Source of the DNA: Streptomyces griseochromogenes
GTDB lineage: Bacteria; Actinomycetota; Actinomycetes; Streptomycetales; Streptomycetaceae
Reading direction: 5' to 3'
DNA length: 64,000 nucleotides
Assembly: GCF_001542625.1 (NCBI RefSeq)
Contig: NZ_CP016279.1
Span: 3,038,001 to 3,102,000 of the forward strand
Below the pieces are notes generated by a model, which saw nothing but the letters and a program-made list of their open reading frames with translations, did not search any database and had not been told where the DNA came from. Shown one piece after another: positions 25,238 through 33,884 of this stretch. The stretch's first letter is position 1. Every line of letters begins with the position of its first letter. A program made the position numbers and the translations under genes.

Positions 25238-25639
25238 ATGTCCCGCAGGAACACCGGCGTGAGCGTCCGGGCAGTGAACGCGCACGCCTGCCCCGTCCGG
25301 GAGGTTCTCGACAGGGTGGCCGGGAAATGGAGCGTGCAGATCCTTGTCGCGGCCGCCCGGGGACCCCTGCGCTTCACGGAGTTGGAGCGCGGCATCGAGG
25401 GCATCAGCCGCCGCATGCTCACGCTGACCCTGCGCAATCTGGAACGCGACGGCCTGGTCACACGCACCGTGCACCCGACGGTGCCGCCCAAGGTGGAGTA
25501 CGAACTCACCGCCGTCGCCCATGAGTTGCACGAAACGCTGCGGCGGCTGACGGACTGGGCCGAGAGCAACCGGGAGTACATCGCAGGGGCGCGGGCGGCC
25601 TACGACGCCGAGCACCGGCCCGAGTTGCTCGACGCATAG
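25238..25639 (+). CDS. HxlR-family winged-helix regulator
   Basis: 133 residues with the HxlR pattern CPVREVLDRVAGKWSVQILVAAARGPLRFTELERGIEGISRRMLTLTLRNLERDGLVTRTVHPTVPPKVEYELT (about 18-93). The single Cys before PV is the redox- or electrophile-sensing Cys in many members. The start is supported by AAGGAGG at 25224-25230. The divergently placed target expected for this family is absent or decayed. Confidence 0.92.
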   Translation: MSRRNTGVSVRAVNAHACPVREVLDRVAGKWSVQILVAAARGPLRFTELERGIEGISRRMLTLTLRNLERDGLVTRTVHPTVPPKVEYELTAVAHELHETLRRLTDWAESNREYIAGARAAYDAEHRPELLDA

Positions 25640-25651
25640 GCCCGGGGGCGG

Positions 25652-26074
25652 CTAGAACCCGAAATGGCCGGGATCCTCGGCCAGTTCCCCGAACACCTTG
25701 CCGGGGTCGGCGAGCAGTTTCCGCTCCGTCAGGTTCAGCAGGCCGCACACCGCGTTGATCTCGGCGGCCACCGTGCCGTCGGTCTTGCGTATCTCCTGGA
25801 GGATCCGGAACGTCTTGCCGCTGCCCCACTCGAACACGCAGGTGACGTCGACCTCGTCACCGGCGAGCAGCTCGCGCCGGTAGCGGATCGTCGTCTCCAG
25901 CGTCACCGGGCCGACCCCCCGGCCGACGAGCTGGGCCTGGCTCGCCCCGGCGGCCTGGAGCAGCGACCAGCGGGCGTGCTCGGCGTAGTTGAGGTATACC
26001 GCCTGATTGAGATGACCCTGCACATCGGTCTCGTAGCCGCGGACGGTCACACGGACGGAAAACGGTTCGGCCAC
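25652..26074 (-). CDS. Acyl-CoA thioesterase, 4HBT hot-dog fold
   Basis: 140 residues from a GTG at 26074 preceded by GAAGGGGG. The hot-dog signature VRGYETDVQGHLNQAVYLNYAEHARW (about 9-34) carries the Asp of DxxGH that activates water in the 4-hydroxybenzoyl-CoA thioesterase type. The following LETTIRYRRELLAGDEVDV is also family-typical. The physiological acyl-CoA is not deducible. It stands alone, converging on the HxlR gene. Confidence 0.88.
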   Translation of the reverse strand: MAEPFSVRVTVRGYETDVQGHLNQAVYLNYAEHARWSLLQAAGASQAQLVGRGVGPVTLETTIRYRRELLAGDEVDVTCVFEWGSGKTFRILQEIRKTDGTVAAEINAVCGLLNLTERKLLADPGKVFGELAEDPGHFGF

Positions 26075-26127
26075 TGCTGCCCCCTTCTCGTGTACGGATC
26101 TCCGGACCACCGATCTTGGCACGCCGC

Positions 26128-26754
26128 TCACACCCGGCGCGGGGAGGCCAGCAGATAGCGCACGCGGGTGCGCGGCTCGGTGTACGCGCCGGCCTGCCAG
26201 CCCGCCCGCTCCAGCGTGTCCGCGCACGCCCGCAGGGTCTCCTCGTCCGGGCCGTGCACGGCGACCGCCTCCGGCTGCGGGGTCGACCGCACCCGGTAAC
26301 CGTTGCCGTCCGGGCCCGCCGGCCGGTGCCCGGCGGCCTCCAGGGCGAGTGCGGCGGCGCGCACCAGATGCGTGCGCTCCCAGCCGCACGGCCGGTCGGT
26401 GGCCCCGCCGGGGTTGGTCATCCGGCGCAGCTCCAGCAACCCCTGCCAGGCGCTGCGCACCTCACGCAGCCGGGCCGGACCCGACACGGGTATCCGCTCC
26501 GGCTCCTCGCCGCCGGCGCGCGCCGCGAAGACCCCGGCGGACGGCACCGGCTCCGCCGGGACCTCGGGCGGCGCCTCCCGTATCCGGTGCCCCGCGGGGG
26601 TGAGGAAGTGATCGTGCGGCGGCCGCGGATGACGGAAGGCGAAGCCCCGCTTCACCAGCGCGACCAGCTGCGCCTCGGTTCCGCGCAGCCGCCCGGTGAC
26701 CGGGTCGGCGGCATCGATCACCCGCCGCTGCGCGGCGGTCGGCGGTCGGGTCAC
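26128..26754 (-). CDS. Uncharacterised 208-residue protein
   Basis: I do not recognise the family. Coding is supported by GC bias, the GTG at 26754 behind GGAGGGAGC, and tight packing between neighbours. The protein is cytoplasmic, rich in Arg and Ala. Its N-terminal part (PPTAAQRRVIDAADPVTGRLRGTEAQLVALVKRGFAFRHPRPPHDHFLTPAGHRIRE) looks like a degenerate winged-helix, with a fold resembling restriction or MarR-like wings. The C-terminal part holds two repeats of a ferredoxin-like pattern. A role in regulation is possible but unsupported. Confidence 0.75.
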   Translation of the reverse strand: MTRPPTAAQRRVIDAADPVTGRLRGTEAQLVALVKRGFAFRHPRPPHDHFLTPAGHRIREAPPEVPAEPVPSAGVFAARAGGEEPERIPVSGPARLREVRSAWQGLLELRRMTNPGGATDRPCGWERTHLVRAAALALEAAGHRPAGPDGNGYRVRSTPQPEAVAVHGPDEETLRACADTLERAGWQAGAYTEPRTRVRYLLASPRRV

Positions 26755-26864
26755 GGCGTGCTCCCTCCGGTGCGTCGGCGCCCTGGAACCGCCGGGCGGG
26801 CGGCTCGTTCGAAGCCTACGACCGGGGTCTGACAACAGGCCGGGGCCCGGATCCGCCTGATGGG

Positions 26865-27464
26865 TCAGTCAGGGGGCCGCAGGTTCCACGCCGTCACCAC
26901 CGGCCGCTCGTGCTCGGTGCCCAGGCTGCACAGCGTGCCCGTCGCCAGCTGGAAGAGAGCCCCCTGCCGCGGCGGCAGACCGAGTCGGCGGGCGGTCAGC
27001 ACGCGCAGGAAGTGGCCGTGGGCGATCAGGACGACGCCGTCATCGGTGCCGGCGAGGGCGGCGTCCACCCTGCCCAGCACCCGGTCGGCCCGCTGCCCGA
27101 CCTGCTCGGCAGTCTCCCCGGGATGCTCGGGCGGGCCCGGTGCGACCCCGTCCGTGAACAGGAACCAGCCGGGCCTGCTCCGCCGGATGTCCGCCGTGGT
27201 CACGCCCTCGTACCCGCCGTAGTCCCATTCCCGCAGGTCGGCGTCGACCTGGGCGTCATGGATGCCGATGAGTTCGGCGGTCTCCCGGGCCCGTCGCAGG
27301 GGGCTGACGAAGGCGGCCGCGATCCGGTGCGAGCGGATCAGCGGGACCAGCCGGCGCGCCTCCTGACGCCCGTGCTCGGTCAGGGGCACGTCGGTCCAGC
27401 CGGTGTGCCGTCCGGACCGCGACCACTCGGTCTCACCGTGCCGGACGAGAAAGAGGTCACCCAC
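26865..27464 (-). CDS. Histidine phosphatase family protein (phosphoglycerate mutase-like)
   Basis: 199 residues from a GTG at 27464, so the protein starts at VGDLFLVRHGETEWSRSGRHTG. RHGETEW contains the phospho-accepting His near residue 9. The second Arg is in SPLRRARETA and the second His in VLIAHGHFLRVL. This is the branch-2-like, broad phosphomonoesterase group. The substrate is unknown. A longer in-frame start lacks a ribosome site. Confidence 0.9.
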   Translation of the reverse strand: MGDLFLVRHGETEWSRSGRHTGWTDVPLTEHGRQEARRLVPLIRSHRIAAAFVSPLRRARETAELIGIHDAQVDADLREWDYGGYEGVTTADIRRSRPGWFLFTDGVAPGPPEHPGETAEQVGQRADRVLGRVDAALAGTDDGVVLIAHGHFLRVLTARRLGLPPRQGALFQLATGTLCSLGTEHERPVVTAWNLRPPD

Positions 27465-27569
27465 GTCAGCGCCCTTCCCGCTCGTCTTCGAAGCACGCTC
27501 GCCTTCAGGCACCGTGTCACACAGCGGCCGGGGCGCGCAGGGCGGACTGGGCCAGACGGGACGCCGCGC

Positions 27570-28103
27570 TCAGTTCCCCGCCGGCTCCCGGTGCGGCGGC
27601 GCCAGGGACAGGGTCTCGCCGCAGGCGTCGATCACGGCGGGCTTGCGGTGCCGGTCCAGGACCGGGACGACGATAGGGTGGGAGTCGTGCGGCGCCCGGA
27701 CCAATGCCTCGCTCTGCCGTACGCACCAGCCGTCCGCGCCCTTGGTGCCCGGGGGCGTGTAGCGCAGGTCGACGGCGACCGTCGCCTTCGTGTCCAGTGG
27801 GAAGGACGCGGGGTGTCCGTGTCCGGCGCCGTCGACGCTCTCCGCCTTCCCGTTGTGGATCTCGATGCCCGGGTAGCCGTTGAACACACAGGCGTCCGGG
27901 CCCTCGTTGACGGCCGTCAGCCGTGCGTCGGGCCGGCTGCCGCCCTTCTCCTCGCCGAGCAGGACCAGCGTCCACTTCAGCGAACCGGTCCGGCAGTCGC
28001 TCAGTTTCGCGGCGTCCGCCTCGGTGGTGGTGCCGCAGGCCGTCAGGGCCAGCGCGGCCGTCACGACGGCCAGGCCGCCGGTCAGACGAGTCGTCGCTCG
28101 CAT
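27570..28103 (-). CDS. DUF4232 lipoprotein
   Basis: 177 residues from the ATG at 28103. The lipoprotein signal peptide ends in ALTAC (Cys about 24). The mature part has the DUF4232 pattern: LTAVNEGPDACVFNGYPGIEI, PLDTKATVAVDLRYTP, then DGWCVRQSEALVRAP. Members are common in Streptomyces as surface lipoproteins of unknown role. Confidence 0.85.
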   Translation of the reverse strand: MRATTRLTGGLAVVTAALALTACGTTTEADAAKLSDCRTGSLKWTLVLLGEEKGGSRPDARLTAVNEGPDACVFNGYPGIEIHNGKAESVDGAGHGHPASFPLDTKATVAVDLRYTPPGTKGADGWCVRQSEALVRAPHDSHPIVVPVLDRHRKPAVIDACGETLSLAPPHREPAGN

Positions 28104-28135
28104 CGTTCCCCCTGAACCTATGGGTGGGTGGGCGG

Positions 28136-29962
28136 TCACGTGCCCGGGTAGACCAGCGTGCTCTCTTTGCCGAGGGCCCTGCGGCCGGTGTCGGCGTACA
28201 GGGTCGTCTCCCCGTCGGACCAGCGGACGATCAGGTCGTCACCCGCGCGGTTGGCGGTGTAGTCGCCCGCCGTCATGACCAGGTCGTTCTTCCACAGGGC
28301 GTTCGGGCCGCGCAGGCGCGACCTGGCGCCCAGTCCCGCGGCCGAGGTGCCCGCATAGACGTCGAGTGCGCCGTCCGCCCAGCGTACGAGGACATCCCCG
28401 GTGGCGCTGCCACTGAAGGTCCCGCTGGTGAGCAGCGTGGCCTTCTTCCAGGTGGCGTTCGGCGCGAGCAGGCGCTTCTCGGTGCCGAAGGTGCCGGCGC
28501 CGACGCCGGTGTAGAGGGTCAGTTCACCGTCGACCCACCGGACCAGCAGGTCGGTGGAGCGCGTGCCGCCGTGGAACCGCCCGGCCGAGATCTGGACGGC
28601 GCTCTTCCACACGGAGCCGGGCTTCGCCATCCGGACCTCCCGGCCCAGGCCCGAGGCACTGACGTCCGGGTAGAGGGTGACCTCACCGTCGGACCAGCGC
28701 ACCAGCAGGTCGGACCGATCGCCGCCGGCGAAGTCCCCGCCCGTGACCGCCCGGGCGTGCGTCCAGGTGGCGTTGGCAGGCCGCAGCCGCTTCTCGGGCC
28801 GGAACCCGCCCTTGCCGTCACCGGGATACAGCGTGGTCTCGCCGTTGGACCGGACCACGATCAGGTCGCTGCGGCGATCGCCCGTGTAGTCGCCGGAGGC
28901 CATCAGCCTGGCCTGCCGCCACCGCCCCGCTCCGCCCGGGAGCTTGGCCTCGATCCCTTTGTACGGCGGCAGGTCGGACGGCGGCTCCTGGTTCGCGACG
29001 GCCCAGGAGAGGAGGTTGGCGGCGTCGGCCCCGAACGCCGGGGCGTAGCTGATGTAGTCGACGTTCGCGTCGTTGCCGCCGCCGTTGTAGCCGCCGAGGT
29101 TGCCGATGACGTGGCCGCTGGTGGCGCCGTCCTTGTAGTCGGTGATCCACGGGCTGCCGGACACACCGCCGTAGTAGCCACCGCAGGTCATGGACATCTG
29201 CCGGTACCCGGGCAGTTGCTTGGTCGGCACGGTGCACTTGATGGCGCGCCCGGCGCTGTTGTGGGCGTGCGACGGGTACCCGACCACCGTGACGTCGTGC
29301 TTGTAGCCGGACGGCCGGGTGAAGGTCAGCCCGCCTCCCACGGCGTCCTGGAGCTTCTTGCCGTGCTGGTTCGCCGAGACCCGGGCGAACGCGGTGTCCA
29401 GGTCGGACCAGGGCTTCTTGGTGGTCGAGGAGCCCCGGTCGGGGACGTAGCGGGGGTCGGTGAAGATGTGCTGGATGTGGAAGATGCCGTACGGCTGCTG
29501 GTCGGGGCCCGCTCCCTTGACGAACTTCGGGACGAAGATGAAGTCGCCCGTCATGTTCAGCCCGCAGTGGGCCGCGGTGAGCACGATGTTCTTCGACGTG
29601 GTGGCGATCACGCTGCCCGTGCAGTGCCAGGCGGTGCCGCGCGGTCCACCCGAGCCGAAGAAGGTTCCGACGAGACGGGTCCCGCCGTACTGCTTGCCCG
29701 TCGGCCGGGCCGCCGCCGCGGCAGCGGCCGGCCTTCCGGGCGCGGACTGCGCCGAGCGGATCTCGTCCAGCGGGCGGGCGTTCGCCATGCGCTCCGCGGT
29801 CCAGAAACGGGCGGCTTCCCGGGCTTCCTTCCCCGCGTCCGTCTTCCCCGCGTCCGCCATCGGCGGCGCGGGCGACGCCGCTCCCGCGGCCGGAGCCGCG
29901 AGGCCGAGTATCGCCGTGGACATGACGGTGACGACCGTCCGGCCACTTCGGTAGGACGACAA
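28136..29962 (-). CDS. Secreted trypsin-like protease fused to FG-GAP/VCBS-type repeats
   Basis: About 608 residues. I prefer the TTG at 29962, which follows GGGGGGA; a GTG at 29977 would add five residues. A signal peptide (about 12-33) precedes a chymotrypsin-fold domain. His is in LTAAHC (about 132), Asp in SDLDTAFA (about 189) and Ser in GVSGSPW (about 268), with Val in place of the usual Asp of GDSG. Five repeats of about 45 residues follow (for example GDYTGDRRSDLIVVRSNGETTLYPGDG), forming a predicted beta-propeller lectin-like module. It is secreted and may bind a surface polymer while cutting protein. Confidence 0.88.
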   Translation of the reverse strand: MSSYRSGRTVVTVMSTAILGLAAPAAGAASPAPPMADAGKTDAGKEAREAARFWTAERMANARPLDEIRSAQSAPGRPAAAAAAARPTGKQYGGTRLVGTFFGSGGPRGTAWHCTGSVIATTSKNIVLTAAHCGLNMTGDFIFVPKFVKGAGPDQQPYGIFHIQHIFTDPRYVPDRGSSTTKKPWSDLDTAFARVSANQHGKKLQDAVGGGLTFTRPSGYKHDVTVVGYPSHAHNSAGRAIKCTVPTKQLPGYRQMSMTCGGYYGGVSGSPWITDYKDGATSGHVIGNLGGYNGGGNDANVDYISYAPAFGADAANLLSWAVANQEPPSDLPPYKGIEAKLPGGAGRWRQARLMASGDYTGDRRSDLIVVRSNGETTLYPGDGKGGFRPEKRLRPANATWTHARAVTGGDFAGGDRSDLLVRWSDGEVTLYPDVSASGLGREVRMAKPGSVWKSAVQISAGRFHGGTRSTDLLVRWVDGELTLYTGVGAGTFGTEKRLLAPNATWKKATLLTSGTFSGSATGDVLVRWADGALDVYAGTSAAGLGARSRLRGPNALWKNDLVMTAGDYTANRAGDDLIVRWSDGETTLYADTGRRALGKESTLVYPGT

Positions 29963-30188
29963 GTACGTTCCCCCCACGTGTCACGAAGGCCGGACCAGGT
30001 GGACCAGCGACCGTCGGCGCGACGCCGGGTCGGGCGCGCGCACGCGGACGACCGTGCCGCGAACTGTGGTGGAACCCCCTGGCCGCGTCCGCCGCCGGAT
30101 GACGGCGGACCCAGGCGATCTTCGCATGCGTGTACGACTACGGGTCAAATCCATTGCGGGACCCGAGGCCGGAGCCGGGTGCCGGACG

Positions 30189-31349
30189 TCAGTGGCCGGC
30201 CGCCGCCCGCAGGACGGACCCGATCAGACGGCCGTTCTCCAGGGCCGCGCCATGCCCCGACGGGAAGGAGAAGCGCCGCCGTGTGTACCCGTAGGCCACC
30301 CCGCTCGCCGGGTCGGCGAAGCCGAGCGAGCCGGTCGCGCCGCTGTGTCCGATGGCGTCGTCGCCGAGGAGCGGGTAGCGGCCGGCGAGGTACTCGAAGC
30401 CGACGGCGAAGTGGTCCGTGCTGCCGGTGACCAGGTCGGGGCCGCCCGGCGTGCGGAGCCCGCCGAACAGGGCGGCGGTCTCGGGGGTGAGCAGTGGCGG
30501 CCTGCCGTCCACCGTGCTGATCGCGGCCGCGTACAGACCGGCGACCCCGCGCGCGTTGCCCACCCCGCCGGAGGACGCCGGGCCGAGGGCCTTGACCCGG
30601 GGGTGGTTCCCGAAGGCCACCAGGTCGATCGGCTCCGGCGCGTTCAGGCCGAAGGCGATGCCCCGGATGCTGTCCGCGGACGCCGCCCGCTGTGCCAGCA
30701 GCGCGGCCTCCTCCGCGGTGGGCAGCAGCGGCTGGACCTCCACCCAGCGCGGCTCCAGCTCCGCCGGCAGGCCGAGGTGGTAGTCCAGCCCGTACGGCGC
30801 CCGGATCCGCTCCTCGTACAGCTCCTGGATCGACTTGCCGGTGACCCGGCGCACCACCTCACCGGTGAGGGCGCCGATGACGAAGGCGTGATAGCCGTAG
30901 GCGGAACCCGGCTCCCACAGCGGCTTGCGTCCGGCCAGCCGGGCCGCGATCAGCCGGTCGTCCGCCAGCTCCTCGACTCGGAAGCCGCCTTCGGGATCCC
31001 CGACCAGTCCGGCCCGGTGCTCGAGCAGCTCCCGCAGCGTCAGCCGGTCCTTGCCCTCGGCCGCGAACTCCGGCCAGTAGGCGGCCACTTCACGGTCGAG
31101 ATCCAGCAGCCCGTCCTGTACGAGCAGCGCGACGACCAGGTGCGCGGCACCCTTGGCTATGGAGTACAGGCTCGTCAGCGACGCTCCGTCGATGCCGTCG
31201 CCGTCCCACAGATCCAGCACGCGCCGGCCGTGCCGGTAGACCACCAGCTGCGCCCCCGGATCGTCCCGCTCCCCGGCGAGATGCGCCGCGAACTCCTCCC
31301 GTACGCCCTCGAACCCCTCGGCCACCGTGCCGTGCACGTCGAACGCCAT
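30189..31349 (-). CDS. Serine hydrolase, class C beta-lactamase/esterase family
   Basis: 386 residues from the ATG at 31349. The active-site SxxK is SIAK at 63-66 and the Tyr motif is in GSAYGYHAFVIG. The C-terminal HSGATGSLGFAD corresponds to the HxG motif. No signal peptide, which points to an intracellular esterase/transesterase (EstB/LovD-like) rather than a secreted beta-lactamase or DD-peptidase. Confidence 0.9.
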   Translation of the reverse strand: MAFDVHGTVAEGFEGVREEFAAHLAGERDDPGAQLVVYRHGRRVLDLWDGDGIDGASLTSLYSIAKGAAHLVVALLVQDGLLDLDREVAAYWPEFAAEGKDRLTLRELLEHRAGLVGDPEGGFRVEELADDRLIAARLAGRKPLWEPGSAYGYHAFVIGALTGEVVRRVTGKSIQELYEERIRAPYGLDYHLGLPAELEPRWVEVQPLLPTAEEAALLAQRAASADSIRGIAFGLNAPEPIDLVAFGNHPRVKALGPASSGGVGNARGVAGLYAAAISTVDGRPPLLTPETAALFGGLRTPGGPDLVTGSTDHFAVGFEYLAGRYPLLGDDAIGHSGATGSLGFADPASGVAYGYTRRRFSFPSGHGAALENGRLIGSVLRAAAGH

Positions 31350-31435
31350 GTCCCAAGCCCTCTGTTCGATGATCACCGTGGATACGACGCCCCAACAGCG
31401 GGGCGGCCCAGGGCATTCCCGTACGGTCACCGGTC

Positions 31436-31909
31436 ATGATTCGGAACTGGCGAGAGGACCGCATCGGCAGTGCGCTGCGGGGCGAGAACCCCACGGTGCT
31501 GCGGCGTCTGGACGCGGGGTTCGCGGTGATCGGGGACGTCCAGTTCCTGCCCGGGTACTCGGTGCTGCTGGCGGACGACCCCGCCGTGGGACGGCTGTCG
31601 GACCTGCCGAAGGACAGGCGCAGAAGCTTCCTGGACGGCATGGACCGGCTCGGCGAGGCCGTCGAGCGCGCCTGCGGGCGGCTGGATCCGGCCTTCAGGC
31701 GGGTGAACCTGGAGATCCTCGGCAACACGGACGCGTTTCTGCACGCCCATGTGTGGCCGCGCTACGAGTGGGAGCCGGAGGATCTCGTGCGTCTCCCGGT
31801 GTGGCTGTACCCCCGGGAGACGTGGAGCGACGACGGACATGCGCTCGGTCCGCGCCATGACGCCCTGCGCGCGGCGATCGGCGAGGAACTGGACCTGCTC
31901 GCGCGGTGA
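31436..31909 (+). CDS. HIT-like nucleotide hydrolase family protein
   Basis: 157 residues. Two features suggest the HIT superfamily: GDVQFLPGYSVLLADDP (strand pattern of Ap4A-hydrolase-like proteins) and FLHAHVWPRYEWE, in which HxHxW replaces the canonical HxHxH triad. A missing third His implies altered or absent hydrolase activity. It is divergent from the beta-lactamase-fold gene and converges on the aminotransferase over a shared hairpin. Confidence 0.7.
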   Translation: MIRNWREDRIGSALRGENPTVLRRLDAGFAVIGDVQFLPGYSVLLADDPAVGRLSDLPKDRRRSFLDGMDRLGEAVERACGRLDPAFRRVNLEILGNTDAFLHAHVWPRYEWEPEDLVRLPVWLYPRETWSDDGHALGPRHDALRAAIGEELDLLAR

Positions 31910-31916
31910 GGCCTCA

Positions 31917-31944
31917 GGGCCGCCGGCCGTGCGGCCGGCGGCCC
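31917..31944. terminator. Bidirectional hairpin between convergent genes
   Basis: A perfect 12-bp GC stem (31917-31928 with 31933-31944) and 4-nt loop, 7 bp after the HIT-like stop and 22 bp before the aminotransferase stop. Confidence 0.75.
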
Positions 31945-31966
31945 CGCCCGGGCCCGGGGGCTGCGG

Positions 31967-33175
31967 TCACTGCCGGTACCCGCTCAGGAACCGCCCGATC
32001 CGCCCGATCGCCGCCTCCAGGTCCTGTGCGTGCGGCAGGGTGAGGATGCGGAAGTGGTCGGGGGCCGGCCAGTTGAAGCCCGTGCCCTGGACGACCTGGA
32101 TCTTCTCCCGCAGCAGGAGGTCCAGCACGAACTTCTCGTCGTCATGGATCTTGTGGACCTTGGGATCCAGCCGTGGGAAGGCGTACAGCGCGCCCTTGGG
32201 CCGCACGCAGGACACGCCCGGGATCTCGTTGAGCTTCTCCCAGGCCACGTTCCGCTGCTCGTACAACCGCCCGCCGGGAGCGGCGAGTTCGCGGATGGAC
32301 TGGCGGCCGCCGAGCGCGGCCTGGATGGCGTACTGGGCCGGCGCGTTGGCGCACAGTCGCATGGAGGCCAGCATGGTCAGGCCCTCCAGGTAGTCCTTGG
32401 CGTGCTGCTTCGGGCCGGTGACGACCAGCCAGCCGGAGCGGAAGCCCGCCACCCGGTACGTCTTCGACAGCCCGCAGAAGGTGAGGACCACCAGGTCGGG
32501 GGCGAGGGAGGCGGCCGAGTGGTGGACGGCGTCGTCGTACAGGATCTGGTCGTAGATCTCGTCGGCGAAGACCATCAGGCCGTGCCGGCGGGCCAGGTCG
32601 AGGATGCCCTCCACGACCTCCTTCGGGTACACCGCGCCCGTCGGGTTGTTGGGGTTGATGATGACCACGGCCTTGGTGCGGTCGGTGATCTTCGACGCCA
32701 TGTCGGCGAGGTCCGGGTTCCACTCGGCCTGCTCGTCGCACACGTAGTGGACGGCCTTGCCTCCGGCCAGGGTGGTCACCGCCGTCCAGAGCGGGAAGTC
32801 CGGCGCCGGGATCAGGATCTCGTCGCCGTCCTCGACCAGCGCCTGGACGGCCATCGAGACCAGCTCCGAGACGCCGTTGCCGAGGAACACGTCGTCGACG
32901 TCCACCTCCAGGCCGAGGGCCTCATAGCGCTGGGCGACCGCGCGGCGGGCGGAGAGGATGCCGCGCGAGTCCGTGTAGCCGTGCGCCTGCGGAAGCATCC
33001 GGATCATGTCCTGGAGGATCTCCTCCGGTGCCTCGAAGCCGAACAGCGCGGGATTGCCCGTGTTCAGGCGCAGCACGCTGTGGCCCGCCTCCTCCAGTGC
33101 GTTGGCGTGCTCGATCACCGGGCCGCGGATCTCGTAACAGACCTCGCTGAGCTTGTTCGACTGCCGGAACTCCAT
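31967..33175 (-). CDS. Pyridoxal-phosphate aminotransferase (AlaA-like)
   Basis: 402 residues from the ATG at 33175, behind GGAGGGA. Class I/II fold. The motif PNNPTGAVYPKE, the Asp/Tyr pair FADEIYDQI and the Schiff-base Lys in LSKTYRVAGFRSGW are all present. The overall pattern (RQSNKLSEVCYEIRGPV at the N-terminus) fits the alanine/glutamate-pyruvate aminotransferase AlaA group. A 82-bp intergenic region with an inverted repeat separates it from a divergent HxlR-type regulator that probably controls it. Confidence 0.92.
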   Translation of the reverse strand: MEFRQSNKLSEVCYEIRGPVIEHANALEEAGHSVLRLNTGNPALFGFEAPEEILQDMIRMLPQAHGYTDSRGILSARRAVAQRYEALGLEVDVDDVFLGNGVSELVSMAVQALVEDGDEILIPAPDFPLWTAVTTLAGGKAVHYVCDEQAEWNPDLADMASKITDRTKAVVIINPNNPTGAVYPKEVVEGILDLARRHGLMVFADEIYDQILYDDAVHHSAASLAPDLVVLTFCGLSKTYRVAGFRSGWLVVTGPKQHAKDYLEGLTMLASMRLCANAPAQYAIQAALGGRQSIRELAAPGGRLYEQRNVAWEKLNEIPGVSCVRPKGALYAFPRLDPKVHKIHDDEKFVLDLLLREKIQVVQGTGFNWPAPDHFRILTLPHAQDLEAAIGRIGRFLSGYRQ

Positions 33176-33199
33176 CGCGTCCCTCCGGAAACTCGTGTT

Positions 33200-33216
33200 G
33201 CTTGGTTTTACCAAGC
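33200..33216. promoter_or_regulatory. Inverted-repeat operator between aminotransferase and HxlR regulator
   Basis: GCTTGGT-TTT-ACCAAGC, perfect 7-bp arms with a 3-bp spacer, followed at 33221 by another GCTTGG half-site. It is the most symmetrical element in the 82-bp divergent promoter region and the obvious binding site for the neighbouring HxlR-type protein. Confidence 0.6.
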
Positions 33217-33257
33217 GAGAGCTTGGAAAGTCCAACAACCCGTCTAGACTGCGTCGC

Positions 33258-33884
33258 ATGCCACCTCGCCGAAGCTACGACCAGTACTGCTCCGCGGCCC
33301 GTGCCCTGGACCTCGTCGGGGACCGCTGGACCCTGCTGATCGTCCGGGAACTGCTCGCCGGCCCCCGCCGCTACACGGACCTGCACGCGGACCTGCCCGG
33401 GGTGAGCACGGACGTCCTCGCCTCACGGCTGAAGGACATGGAACGGGACGGACTGGCCACCCGGCGGCGGCTGCCTCCGCCCGGTGCGGCCTACGTGTAC
33501 GAACTCACGGCGCGGGGGCGGGCGCTGCTGCCGGTGCTCCAGGCGCTGGGGGCATGGGGCGAGGCGGAGCTGGGCGAGCGGCGGCCCACCGACGCGGTGC
33601 GCGCCCACTGGTTCGCGCTGCCGCTGCTGCGGGCCCTGGAGGGGGAGGGGCTGGTCGAAGTCCGCCTTGAGGAAGGCGAGTTCCATCTGCGGGTCGGGGC
33701 GCAGGAGGGCCCGGTCTATGGCGACGGACCCGCCCCCGGCGAAGCCGACGCGCGCCTGGTGATGGACGCGGCGGCCTGCGAGGCCATCGCCCGGGGCGAG
33801 GTGGACCTGCCGGACGCGGTACGGGACGGACGGGTGACGGTGACCGGCGACGGCACACTGGCGAAGGCACTGCGGGAGGCGTGA
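33258..33884 (+). CDS. HxlR-type winged-helix regulator with C-terminal extension
   Basis: 208 residues. The N-terminal 110 residues match HxlR regulators (CSAARALDLVGDRWTLLIVRELLAGPRRYTDLHADLPGVSTDVLASRLKDMERDGL). The extra ~95 residues (LPLLRALEGEGLVEVRLEEGEFHLRVGAQEGPVYGDGPAPGEADARLVMDAAACEAIARGEV) resemble a sterol-carrier/SCP2-like ligand domain, as in several actinobacterial HxlR proteins. It probably controls the divergent aminotransferase through the inverted repeat at 33200-33216. Confidence 0.88.
   Translation: MPPRRSYDQYCSAARALDLVGDRWTLLIVRELLAGPRRYTDLHADLPGVSTDVLASRLKDMERDGLATRRRLPPPGAAYVYELTARGRALLPVLQALGAWGEAELGERRPTDAVRAHWFALPLLRALEGEGLVEVRLEEGEFHLRVGAQEGPVYGDGPAPGEADARLVMDAAACEAIARGEVDLPDAVRDGRVTVTGDGTLAKALREA

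Noticed and set aside
27923..30430. An 835-codon plus-strand open frame
   Set aside because: Antisense shadow of the DUF4232, protease and hydrolase genes; composition is typical of reverse frames and no ribosome site is present.
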